From an uncultured Clostridia bacterium (GTDB taxonomy: Bacteria > Bacillota > Clostridia > Christensenellales > UBA1242), in the NCBI GenBank assembly GCA_930990975.1, contig CAKNRR010000005.1, positions 55,558 through 119,557 on the forward strand: 64,000 nt of DNA. The letters are read 5' to 3'. This document shows positions 8,016 through 15,432 of the stretch, one piece after another. Under the pieces are notes generated by a model. The model did no database searches. It saw only the letters and a list, made by a program, of their open reading frames with translations, and was not told where the DNA came from. A program made the translations under genes and the position numbers. Every line of letters begins with the position of its first letter. Position 1 is the first letter of the stretch.

Positions 8016-9875
8016 ATGAAAAAAGAAAATTTATTAAGAGAAGAAAACATTGTAAAAGATGTGATTGATGATTTCAAAAGAAGAGCTGAGGCAAGAAAGA
8101 GTTTTGACCTCATTTGGCAAATCAATATGAACTTCTTGATGGGAAATCAATATTGCAATATTGGATATGGTGGTCAAATTGAAGAAAGTGACAGACAATT
8201 CTTTTGGCAAGAGCGAGAAGTCTATAATCACATAGCACCAATATACGATATAAGATTTGCAAAACTTTCTAAGATAAAGCCTGAAATCAATGTTATTCCA
8301 GCAACAAATGATGAAAGAGATAAACAGACCGCAAAAGTTTCAAAAAAGATATACAAGTCATTAAAAGCAAAACTTGATATTGAAAACAAAATCAATCAGG
8401 GGATAAAGTGGTCGGAAGTTTGTGGAACTGTCTTTTATAAAATAGGGTGGAATGTTGATATTGGACAGACTGTAGGCATGAATGAGGATGGCGGAAAGAT
8501 AAAAAGCGGTGAAGTTGAATTCAGTGTAGTAAGCCCATTTGAAATTTATCCTGATTCATCAGTATGCGAAAGTTTAAGTGAGTGCCAAAGCATAATTCAT
8601 GCCAAAGCATATACAACAGCGCAGATAAAAAGTATGTACGGTGTTGATGTAAAGGGAGAGAGAATAAACACATTTTCATTGGATAATGTCAGCGTTGGAG
8701 TTGGAGGTCTTGGTTTTAACGGAACTGTTCCAAAAATCATAGAAACAACAAAGGACGACAGTGCGATTGTTATTGAAAGATATGTTAGACCAAACGCAGA
8801 ATATCCAGAAGGTCGCTTGACAGTCGTTGCTGGCGATAAATTGGTGTTTGACGGAGAATTGCCTTATGAAATAGGAGAAGACAGAACAAGAGATTTTCCA
8901 TTTATCAGACAAACCAGCATTGAAGAACCTGGGTGTTTTTGGGGGACAAGTGTCATAGAAAGATTGATTCCTGTTCAGAGAGCTTTCAATGCAGTCAAGA
9001 ATAGAAAACATGAATTTATAAACAGATTGTCTTTAGGAGTTTTGAGTGTTGAAGATGGTTCTGTAGATTTGGATAACCTTGAAGATGAAGGTTTGTGCCC
9101 TGGCAAAGTATTGGTGTATAGACAAGGTGCAACCGAACCTAAATATCTTCAAAGCGAAAGCATCCCAGTGGGACTTAGTGATGAAGAGAACAATCTTCTT
9201 GAAGAGTTCAATAAAATCAGTGGAGTTAACGACCTTTTAAGCACAAGTTCAATTTCATCAAATATAAGTGGAAATGCCTTAGAGCTCTTGATTTCGCAAG
9301 ATGAAACAAGACTTAATGCCTCAGTTGAAAGTATTAAGAGTGCATGCAGAGAGATAGCAAAGAAGATTTTGAAACTTTACAAACAATATGCACTTTTCCC
9401 AAGAATAGCAAAAATTATAGGAGAAAATGGACAAGTTGAAATGTTCTATTTCTCATCATCTGACATTTCAAGCGATGATATAGAACTTGAAAATCAAACA
9501 GATGGCTCGCAATCTCTTTCTCAACGCAGAGAAATGATTTTGACCTTGCTTGATAAAGGGATATTGAATGATGAAAATGGCCAGCTTACCAACAGAATGA
9601 AAAGCAAGGTTCTTGAAATGCTTGGGCTTGGCATATGGGAGAATGCTCAAGACTTAAATGAACTTCATATAAGACGAGCAGGAAATGAGAATTTGAAAAT
9701 GTTTGATGGTGTTGCATGCAAGGTCAGCGAAATTGACGATGACAAATTACACTTAAATGAACATACAGCTTTTATGTTGGGTGAAGATTACGAGAAGATG
9801 AAAACCAAAAATCCAGCCATCGAGAAGATATTTTTAGAGCATATAAGAGCACATAAAAAGAATTTGGAGGTATAA
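8016..9875 (+). CDS. Phage portal protein, P22-like
   Basis: This 619-residue protein resembles podovirus/P22-type portal proteins. An N-terminal helical region (LIWQINMNFLMGNQY) is followed by VYNHIAPIYDIRFAKL, then the TAKVSKKIYKSLKAKLDIE and VCGTVFYKIGWN segments that recur in portals of Clostridia phages, with a long helical wing and clip C-terminal part. Portals form the dodecameric ring at one capsid vertex through which DNA enters and leaves. The ribosome binding site AAAAGGAG is ideal. The order portal-scaffold-coat seen here is that of P22 (genes 1-8-5). The frame is intact and full length, with no sign of decay. Confidence 0.8.
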   Translation: MKKENLLREENIVKDVIDDFKRRAEARKSFDLIWQINMNFLMGNQYCNIGYGGQIEESDRQFFWQEREVYNHIAPIYDIRFAKLSKIKPEINVIPATNDERDKQTAKVSKKIYKSLKAKLDIENKINQGIKWSEVCGTVFYKIGWNVDIGQTVGMNEDGGKIKSGEVEFSVVSPFEIYPDSSVCESLSECQSIIHAKAYTTAQIKSMYGVDVKGERINTFSLDNVSVGVGGLGFNGTVPKIIETTKDDSAIVIERYVRPNAEYPEGRLTVVAGDKLVFDGELPYEIGEDRTRDFPFIRQTSIEEPGCFWGTSVIERLIPVQRAFNAVKNRKHEFINRLSLGVLSVEDGSVDLDNLEDEGLCPGKVLVYRQGATEPKYLQSESIPVGLSDEENNLLEEFNKISGVNDLLSTSSISSNISGNALELLISQDETRLNASVESIKSACREIAKKILKLYKQYALFPRIAKIIGENGQVEMFYFSSSDISSDDIELENQTDGSQSLSQRREMILTLLDKGILNDENGQLTNRMKSKVLEMLGLGIWENAQDLNELHIRRAGNENLKMFDGVACKVSEIDDDKLHLNEHTAFMLGEDYEKMKTKNPAIEKIFLEHIRAHKKNLEV

Positions 9876-9878
9876 AAA

Positions 9879-10628
9879 ATGGAAGAAAACAGAGAACAAC
9901 CAACAATGGAACCGACCACGGCTTTAGCAGAAGCAGATGAGAAAAGGGTTGTGAGTGATGTTGGCTCTCAAAACAATCTTGGAAAGTTTAAAGATGCACA
10001 GTCGTTGTTAGAGGCCTATAACAACTTGCAATCTGCTTTTACAAGAAAATGTCAGCTTTTGAGCGAATTACAAAAAGATAAAACTGAAGAAAAAGAGGAA
10101 GCAATCGCTTCATTGCAAAATGTTCAAAACAGAGATGAGAGTGGAGTAATAGACGAGAAAATAAACAACTTTAAAACTGAAGCTGTCACCACTAGCGAAG
10201 CAAACTTTGATGCCACAGCATCACAAAAAAGTGAAGTTTTGAAATTTGCAGAAGATAATTTCCAAAATGATTTCAATCAGTTCCTTGAAAGTAATGAAGA
10301 GGCAAAAGCATATGCTGATGAGATAAAAACTTATCTTGAAAGCAAAAACACAAACAATAAAAATCCATTTGAAGATGCTTGGGCTCAAGTTGTGTTATCA
10401 CATTTGAAGTCCGATCAAAAAAATGGTGACCCAATAATCAATCAATATGTATTAAATGATGAAAATGTAAAGAATTCAATACTTGAGAGCTACCTAAGCG
10501 AGCTATCTAAGAATAAACCACCAAAGGTTATATCTTCACAAGGCGGAGAAAGGGTGTCGGGAGTTATGCCTCCTCGCCCTCAAACGCTTGATGAAGCAAA
10601 AAAAATATTAAACAATATGTTTAGCTAA
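9879..10628 (+). CDS. Capsid scaffolding protein
   Basis: This 249-residue, acidic, helical protein lies between the portal and the major capsid genes. The segment LGKFKDAQSLLEAYNNL followed by SAFTRKCQLLSELQK is a coiled-coil pattern I associate with phage scaffold proteins, and the C-terminus PRPQTLDEAKKILNNMF looks like a short coat-binding helix. Scaffolds direct assembly of the coat into a closed shell and are then lost. GGAGG lies at the correct distance, and the gene starts three bases after the portal stop. Identification rests on composition and gene order rather than a catalytic motif. Confidence 0.65.
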   Translation: MEENREQPTMEPTTALAEADEKRVVSDVGSQNNLGKFKDAQSLLEAYNNLQSAFTRKCQLLSELQKDKTEEKEEAIASLQNVQNRDESGVIDEKINNFKTEAVTTSEANFDATASQKSEVLKFAEDNFQNDFNQFLESNEEAKAYADEIKTYLESKNTNNKNPFEDAWAQVVLSHLKSDQKNGDPIINQYVLNDENVKNSILESYLSELSKNKPPKVISSQGGERVSGVMPPRPQTLDEAKKILNNMFS

Positions 10629-10832
10629 AATAAAACAAAAAAAGAAAATTAAAATTATTAAAAATAAAATAATAAAAAAATTAAAAAATAAAAAACAATT
10701 AAAAAAATATAAAAACAAAAATATATTTAATAAAAAAATAAAATAAATAAAAAATAATTAATTTTTTAATAATTAAATAAATTCTACATTTTTCTCATTT
10801 AAAAATAAATTTTATTTAAAAAGGAGATAAAA
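10629..10832. other. Nearly GC-free spacer before the capsid gene
   Basis: About 200 bases are composed almost only of A and T, A-rich first and T-rich near the end, finishing in AAAAAGGAGATAAAA before the capsid start. It resembles the spacer before the portal gene. No coding potential is seen. It could insulate or stabilise the capsid message. Confidence 0.6.
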
Positions 10833-12071
10833 ATGGTAACATTACAAACAGCAGAAAATGCTTTAAAAAATGTATATCTTGGAGTGGTTGCAAATCAACT
10901 TAATGTAAATGCAAATCCACTTCTTGCAAGAATCAAACATTCAAGCAAAGATGTTTGGGGAAAAGAAATTAGAAAACTTGCTCCATATGGAATCAATGGG
11001 GGAATTGGTGCAGGGAATGAAACAGGAGCTCTTCCTACATCTTCTGGGAACGGATATGTTCAATTTGTTGCAGAGCTTAAAAACTTATATGGAAAAATTG
11101 AATTGTCAGATAAGGCAGTAAGAGCTTCAGCCAACAATATTGGAGCTTTTGTAAATTTGCTTTCTGATGAAATGGAAGGCTTGGTGAAGGCCAGTGCTTT
11201 CAATTTAGGAAGAATGTTGTATGGTGATGGGACAGGCTTGCTTGCAACTGCAAAATCACAATCTGGCACTACTGTAACTTGTGATAAGGTCAACAACCTT
11301 ATTGAAGGAATGCTTATTGATGTTTATACAACTGATGTAAAAAAGAATACAGCACCTTTAAAAATCACATATGTTGACAGAGTAAACAAACAATTCACTT
11401 ATGAAACTGCAAGTGAAGTGACAATTGCAGCTGATTCAAAACTTTATGTTCAAGGCTCAAAAGATTTTGAAATTTCAGGTCTTGGCAAAATTTTCAATGC
11501 AAGCGAAACTTCAATCTATGGCGTAAGCAAAAATGATTACAAATGGTTAAAACCTTATGTTAGCGAAAACGAAACTGAAATATCAGATATATTGATTCAA
11601 GAAGCAATAGACTTCCTTGATATGAATGTTGATTCAAAAATCAACTTTATCACTTGTTCAAGCCAAGTAAGAAGAGCTTATCAAGAATATCTTGGTGCTT
11701 ACAGAAGAAATATTGATATCACAGAACTTGAGGGTGGATATAAAACTATTTCTCATAATGGCATACCAGTTGTTGCTGACAGATTTGTTGACGATGACAC
11801 AATGTATTTATTGAATACAAACGACTTTACATTGCATGAATTATGTGATTGGAAGTGGCTTGAAGGTGAAGATGGAAGAATTTTAAAACAAAACCCAGGC
11901 TATCCAACATACAGCGCAACACTTGTTAAATATGCAGAACTTATTTGTGATAAACCATGCGGACAAGCAAAGATTTCTAAAATAAAATCAACAGTAACAA
12001 ATCCATTTGCACCTATCATTAACAATGGTGGCAGTGATTCTGGCACAGATGAAGGCAGTGAAGGTCAATAA
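10833..12071 (+). CDS. Major capsid protein (HK97/P22-type coat)
   Basis: This 412-residue protein has the features of a Firmicutes phage coat protein. The N-terminal helix is TLQTAENALKNVYLGVV, then NPLLARIKHSS. The sequence GKIELSDKAVRAS followed by GAFVNLLSDEMEGLV and LGRMLYGDGTGLLA matches the E-loop/spine-helix region of this coat family, and the C-terminal half contains the P-domain-like GYKTISHNGIPVVADRF. The last ~30 residues are a Gly/Ser/acidic tail that is probably exposed. Hundreds of copies would build the shell. It has a strong AAGGAGATAAAA site and is followed by a stable hairpin that could reduce read-through. The frame is intact. Confidence 0.8.
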   Translation: MVTLQTAENALKNVYLGVVANQLNVNANPLLARIKHSSKDVWGKEIRKLAPYGINGGIGAGNETGALPTSSGNGYVQFVAELKNLYGKIELSDKAVRASANNIGAFVNLLSDEMEGLVKASAFNLGRMLYGDGTGLLATAKSQSGTTVTCDKVNNLIEGMLIDVYTTDVKKNTAPLKITYVDRVNKQFTYETASEVTIAADSKLYVQGSKDFEISGLGKIFNASETSIYGVSKNDYKWLKPYVSENETEISDILIQEAIDFLDMNVDSKINFITCSSQVRRAYQEYLGAYRRNIDITELEGGYKTISHNGIPVVADRFVDDDTMYLLNTNDFTLHELCDWKWLEGEDGRILKQNPGYPTYSATLVKYAELICDKPCGQAKISKIKSTVTNPFAPIINNGGSDSGTDEGSEGQ

Positions 12072-12127
12072 AGTTTAATCTAAATTGAGTTACATATTTG
12101 CGAAGTTGCCCCAACAATATTGATAAC

Positions 12128-12158
12128 AAACGGCAAAAATAAATATTTTTGCCGTTTT
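12128..12158 (+). terminator. Attenuator-type hairpin after the capsid gene
   Basis: A 13-bp perfect stem (12128-12140 with 12145-12157) has loop AAAT. The right arm ends in TTTT, but no long T-run follows, so partial rather than full termination is likely. The next gene begins only 21 bases later. Confidence 0.6.
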
Positions 12159-12178
12159 ATCTAATTTAGGAGGATAAA

Positions 12179-12493
12179 TTGAAAAATTATCTTGAAATAG
12201 AGGAAGATGTCTATTTTATATGTTCAAGACTGAGGGAAATTGATAAAAGCTACAGAGTGCTATATAATCTTGCACGACAATGCTATGAGGTCCATTCTTT
12301 TGAACAATCAAAGTCTAGCTACTGTTTTACAGTGCCATATTCACAACTTGATGAAAGGACTGTGTTGTTTGCCTTAAAAACACGCAGTGAAAACAGAGAT
12401 AAGCTGATAGCTGAGATTGAGAAGAACAATCAAGATATATATGATAGACAGATTAAAACTCAAGTAGAAATGTTAAGGGAGGCATTATGTTAG
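12179..12493 (+). CDS. Unknown small protein of the capsid cluster
   Basis: This 104-residue protein starts at TTG 12179, with AGGAGG six bases upstream. It is mixed alpha/beta with a long C-terminal helix (NRDKLIAEIEKNNQDIYDRQ). There is no signal or membrane segment. It overlaps the next gene by 7 bases. In similar phage clusters a short protein often sits between the coat and the connector genes, but I cannot assign this one. Confidence 0.6.
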   Translation: MKNYLEIEEDVYFICSRLREIDKSYRVLYNLARQCYEVHSFEQSKSSYCFTVPYSQLDERTVLFALKTRSENRDKLIAEIEKNNQDIYDRQIKTQVEMLREALC

Positions 12494-13038
12494 TAAAAGA
12501 TATAATAAAATTAGCTTGTGATTTCACTGAAAACCAAGAGATTGCCAATGTGCTAGAAAATAGCGGTGTGCTAAGTGAAGAGCAATCACAGATTTGTGAT
12601 AATCTTGTGAAATGCTTTAATTTGGTCAACAATGAAATTGCAAGTGAATATTTGCCTTTGATAAAGATGGAGGAGCTGAAAACAAAAGATTTTAGAATAG
12701 AGTTTTCACAATTTAAAACAAGTCCTCATAAAATAATTTCTGTAAAGTCAAAGAGTGGACGAAGTGTAAAGTTTAAAGTGTTTGAAAACTATCTTATAGC
12801 TTTTGCAAATGTTGTTGATGTTTTATATTCTGTTTTGCCAAATAAAATGACAATAGACGATGAAATTGATTCAACATTGCCAGAAAGGGTATATGCCTAT
12901 GGAGTTGCTAGAGAATATTATTTTATGCAAACCTTGTTTGACGATGCACTTGTTTGGGAGGAGAGATTTAAAAATACACTACAATTACTTTCTCGAAAAC
13001 AGGGTGAAGTTATAATGCCTCGGAGGAGGTGGTTATAA
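12487..13038 (+). CDS. Putative head-completion/connector protein
   Basis: This 183-residue protein lies where P22 encodes the gp4 adaptor, directly after the coat region and before a gp10-like protein. It is mostly helical, with a C-terminal AREYYFMQTLFDDALVWEERF helix resembling connector proteins that bind the portal. There is no recognised motif. The ribosome binding site is GGGAGG just before the ATG, inside the end of the preceding gene. Assignment rests mainly on order. Confidence 0.5.
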   Translation: MLVKDIIKLACDFTENQEIANVLENSGVLSEEQSQICDNLVKCFNLVNNEIASEYLPLIKMEELKTKDFRIEFSQFKTSPHKIISVKSKSGRSVKFKVFENYLIAFANVVDVLYSVLPNKMTIDDEIDSTLPERVYAYGVAREYYFMQTLFDDALVWEERFKNTLQLLSRKQGEVIMPRRRWL

Positions 13039-14519
13039 TGTTTTATCGAAACGAATTAAAGACGAAGCAGACCAAAACCAAGGAATATAAATTTAATTTA
13101 TTTGATGAATTCAAAAATTTGGATGATTCCAAGCAAGATTGTGGCAGCACCAAGGTAATATACAACTATATCACAGAAAATGGAGCATTAAAATCTGGCT
13201 ATGGTTTCAGCGAACTTAAGATGCCACAGTCAACCACAGACTTAGACAATGAAAGTTTGGTTGAGATTCGAGGAAATGATGTCAAGGCCATTTGGAAATT
13301 GAAATGGTATGATTCCGTTGCGGATAGAAACAACTATTATTTATTTTATTTCAATGATGAGGGACTTATTTGTTATGATAATTTGTTTATGACAAGACTT
13401 GCCACCGTCATAATAAATAATGATTACACGCAGACACCTTATGCAGCATATTATAGACAAGATGACCAAGACGCCTTGCTTCTTTCTGGGGAAGGTGGAA
13501 ACTTAATGCTTGTCACAGGGAATGGTATCGAAACCAGCGAAACAGCACCTATAATAAAATCATGTTGTTCTCACTATGGAAAACTTTTTGCGATAACAGC
13601 GTCAACCAGCAGCACGCTTGTATATAATGAAGATAATGATGTATTAAATTGGACAGATGAAAAGACAAAGGACTTAGATTTCAGTGATGAGCGAGGGGAC
13701 CTAAACAAGATTATATCATTTAATGATTATATTTACATATTCAGAGATTATGGAATAACGAAACTTTCAATTTATAGCTCGGATGAAGAGTTTGCAGTCA
13801 GTCATATGTATTTGGCGGATAGCTATATTTATCCAAATACAATTGCTCAAAGCGGAGATGAGGTTTTGTTTTTGAATAAGTCAGGGCTAAAAAGTTTTAA
13901 CGGCTCGTCTGTCAAAAATGTGGATATAAGTTGCGCAAATCTTTTGAAAACATGCCAACAGCCATACGCTTTTGCTACGGCTTTTGAAGGGAAATATTAT
14001 CTTGCATGTCGTTGCGATTATGGCGATGGGAAAAAGATAAGATGCGAAAACTATGAAGGTGGATACAAAAACAATACACTTATTGTTTATGATATTCAAT
14101 CTGGTCATACAGATATTGTCAGAGGTGTTGATATAAATCAAGTGCTGGCACTTGTCAACCCATATAAATCAAAACTTGTCGCTTGTTTCAATAATGAGCA
14201 TAAGGGGAAGATTGGCGAACTTAAAGAAGATGGGAAAATCTTTGAAGAGAGTTTGCCTACTTTATGGGAGAGTGTGGCCTGCGATTTTGGACAAGCGGGG
14301 ATGAAAAAAAGAATCTATGCCTTCACAATCAAGACAAGCGGAGATGTGGATGTTGTGATTGAAAGTGAAAACCTGCAAAGAACATATAAAGTAAAAGGCA
14401 AGGATAAACTTCAAAAGATAAATACAAATGTCTATGGAAATCAATTTAATGTGAAGATAATTTCCCAAGGGAGTGATTATATAACAAGCTTTGTTTTGTT
14501 TGCAAGAGAGGTTAAATGA
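13038..14519 (+). CDS. Beta-propeller-type connector protein (P22 gp10-like)
   Basis: This 493-residue protein is dominated by beta strands with repeated turns such as SGEGGNLMLVTGNG, YIYIFRDYGITKL and NKSGLKSFNGSS. That is the pattern of the propeller-fold DNA-stabilisation/tail hub proteins that close the P22 portal. ATG 13038 overlaps the previous stop by one base with GGAGGAGG upstream; an earlier GTG (13029) lies within that site. It is the last structural head gene; no tail needle, tail fibre or tape-measure gene follows. The frame is intact. Confidence 0.55.
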   Translation: MFYRNELKTKQTKTKEYKFNLFDEFKNLDDSKQDCGSTKVIYNYITENGALKSGYGFSELKMPQSTTDLDNESLVEIRGNDVKAIWKLKWYDSVADRNNYYLFYFNDEGLICYDNLFMTRLATVIINNDYTQTPYAAYYRQDDQDALLLSGEGGNLMLVTGNGIETSETAPIIKSCCSHYGKLFAITASTSSTLVYNEDNDVLNWTDEKTKDLDFSDERGDLNKIISFNDYIYIFRDYGITKLSIYSSDEEFAVSHMYLADSYIYPNTIAQSGDEVLFLNKSGLKSFNGSSVKNVDISCANLLKTCQQPYAFATAFEGKYYLACRCDYGDGKKIRCENYEGGYKNNTLIVYDIQSGHTDIVRGVDINQVLALVNPYKSKLVACFNNEHKGKIGELKEDGKIFEESLPTLWESVACDFGQAGMKKRIYAFTIKTSGDVDVVIESENLQRTYKVKGKDKLQKINTNVYGNQFNVKIISQGSDYITSFVLFAREVK

Positions 14520-14653
14520 AAATTTTTTACAGAAATCATATTCGATTGATTAAAAGAGCCATTCTTCAAATAGAAGAAGAGGTTTTTAATGAAACCCTTA
14601 AAATTAAAAATAAGGAGATGAATATTAAATGGATTTCTGGGCGGAATTTATAA
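14516..14653 (+). CDS. Possible 45-residue basic peptide, translationally coupled
   Basis: The ATG overlaps the stop of the propeller gene (ATGA) and the frame runs 45 codons to TAA at 14651-14653, overlapping the start of the next gene by 25 bases. The peptide begins MKIFYRNHIRLIKRAILQIE and is rich in Lys and Arg. The ATGA overlap favours real translation; the lack of a strong ribosome binding site and the large downstream overlap argue against it. Confidence 0.4.
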   Translation: MKIFYRNHIRLIKRAILQIEEEVFNETLKIKNKEMNIKWISGRNL

Positions 14654-14859
14654 AAAATATAGTAAGTTACGGCGTTTTTGCAATGCTTTTTGTTTTTCTA
14701 TTCTTTTATCAACTCAAAGACAGCGAAAAACGCGAGGAATCATATAGACAAACTATTGAATCTTTGGCGGAAAGTTTGGCAGTTTTAAATGATGTTAAAT
14801 TGCAGGTTGAAGAACTTGTCGACATCGTCAAAAGGAGGGAAAATGAAGAAGAAATATAA
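14629..14859 (+). CDS. BhlA/UviB-type holin-like protein
   Basis: This 76-residue protein has one N-terminal membrane helix (YGVFAMLFVFLFFYQL) followed by KREESYRQTIESLAESL and a helical tail. This is the pattern of the BhlA/UviB family of phage and bacteriocin holin-like proteins. Such proteins perforate or destabilise the cytoplasmic membrane. AAGGAG lies eleven bases upstream. It overlaps the next gene by 17 bases. No endolysin gene accompanies it. Confidence 0.7.
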   Translation: MDFWAEFIKNIVSYGVFAMLFVFLFFYQLKDSEKREESYRQTIESLAESLAVLNDVKLQVEELVDIVKRRENEEEI

Positions 14860-15124
14860 ATCATACAGCTTTTGGACAGCTCTTTCTGGGGCAGTTGTTA
14901 TTTTCTTGAATGCCTTAGGTGAATGTTTTGGCTTTTCTATCAACAATGATTTGGTATCTGGGGTGATTATGGCTTTTGCTGGTGTCCTTGTTGTACTTGG
15001 TATTGTGACTATGGATAAAAGTGAAGGAGATCAAACAGAAAGTGATTCACAGCCCGAGGATACGATTGAAGATGAAGAAGAACAAAACACTGAAGGGCAG
15101 GATGATGAAAATAAAACTGAATAA
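14843..15124 (+). CDS. Phage holin-family protein with acidic tail
   Basis: This 93-residue protein starts at ATG 14843 behind AAGGAGG. Two hydrophobic helices (~10-27 and ~36-53) end in LVVLGIVTMDKSEGD, the typical shape of Gram-positive phage holins (VLGIVxDP). The last ~35 residues are an acidic Glu/Asp/Gln-rich tail, longer than usual. It is the last protein of the cluster. Together with the BhlA-like protein it gives two membrane-acting proteins but no lysin. Confidence 0.75.
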   Translation: MKKKYKSYSFWTALSGAVVIFLNALGECFGFSINNDLVSGVIMAFAGVLVVLGIVTMDKSEGDQTESDSQPEDTIEDEEEQNTEGQDDENKTE

Positions 15125-15136
15125 CACGACAAAAGG

Positions 15137-15217
15137 AGGCAAGAAAGGCTCTGTCCGAGCCTGAAAAGCTTTTGCTTTTCAAAGCAGGTTTGTTTCAAAC
15201 CTGCTTTTTTCTTGCCT
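15137..15217 (+). ncRNA. Perfect four-helix (cloverleaf) structured element
   Basis: An 81-base segment folds with all helices perfect and directly abutting. P1 is 10 bp (15137-15146 with 15208-15217), P2 is 5 bp (15147-15151 with 15157-15161), P3 is 8 bp (15162-15169 with 15174-15181) and P4 is 11 bp (15182-15192 with 15196-15206). Only base 15207 is unpaired at the junction. It is not a tRNA: there are no D- or T-loop residues and no CCA. P4 followed by six T's could also work as the terminator of the capsid cluster. A free AAAGGAGG lies just before P1 without an ORF behind it. I know no family for it. Confidence 0.7.
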
Positions 15218-15328
15218 TTCAAAAACCGACTTTAAGGACTTATGCTTTCCTTCCCAAAAATAATCAAAATAAGTTTTGTTTAGATAGTGCCAGTTTGAAA
15301 AGAGGGGAATAAATGTTTTTAATAATAA

Positions 15329-15363
15329 AAAAAGCTCACGTGAGCAAAGTGAGCTTTTTGTTT
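15329..15363. terminator. Intrinsic terminator
   Basis: An 11-bp stem (15329-15339 with 15349-15359) is flanked by A's and T's. It lies between the capsid cluster and the 3' end of the leftward lipoprotein gene and can serve either. A shorter palindrome, GCTCACGTGAGC, lies inside it. The rest of 15218-15432 shows nothing else. Confidence 0.8.
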
Positions 15364-15432
15364 TTTATGAAATTTTTGTTGAAGCAAATCAGTTTTGTTT
15401 GTTGATTGAAAATCTTTTTATGTTGGCAATTT

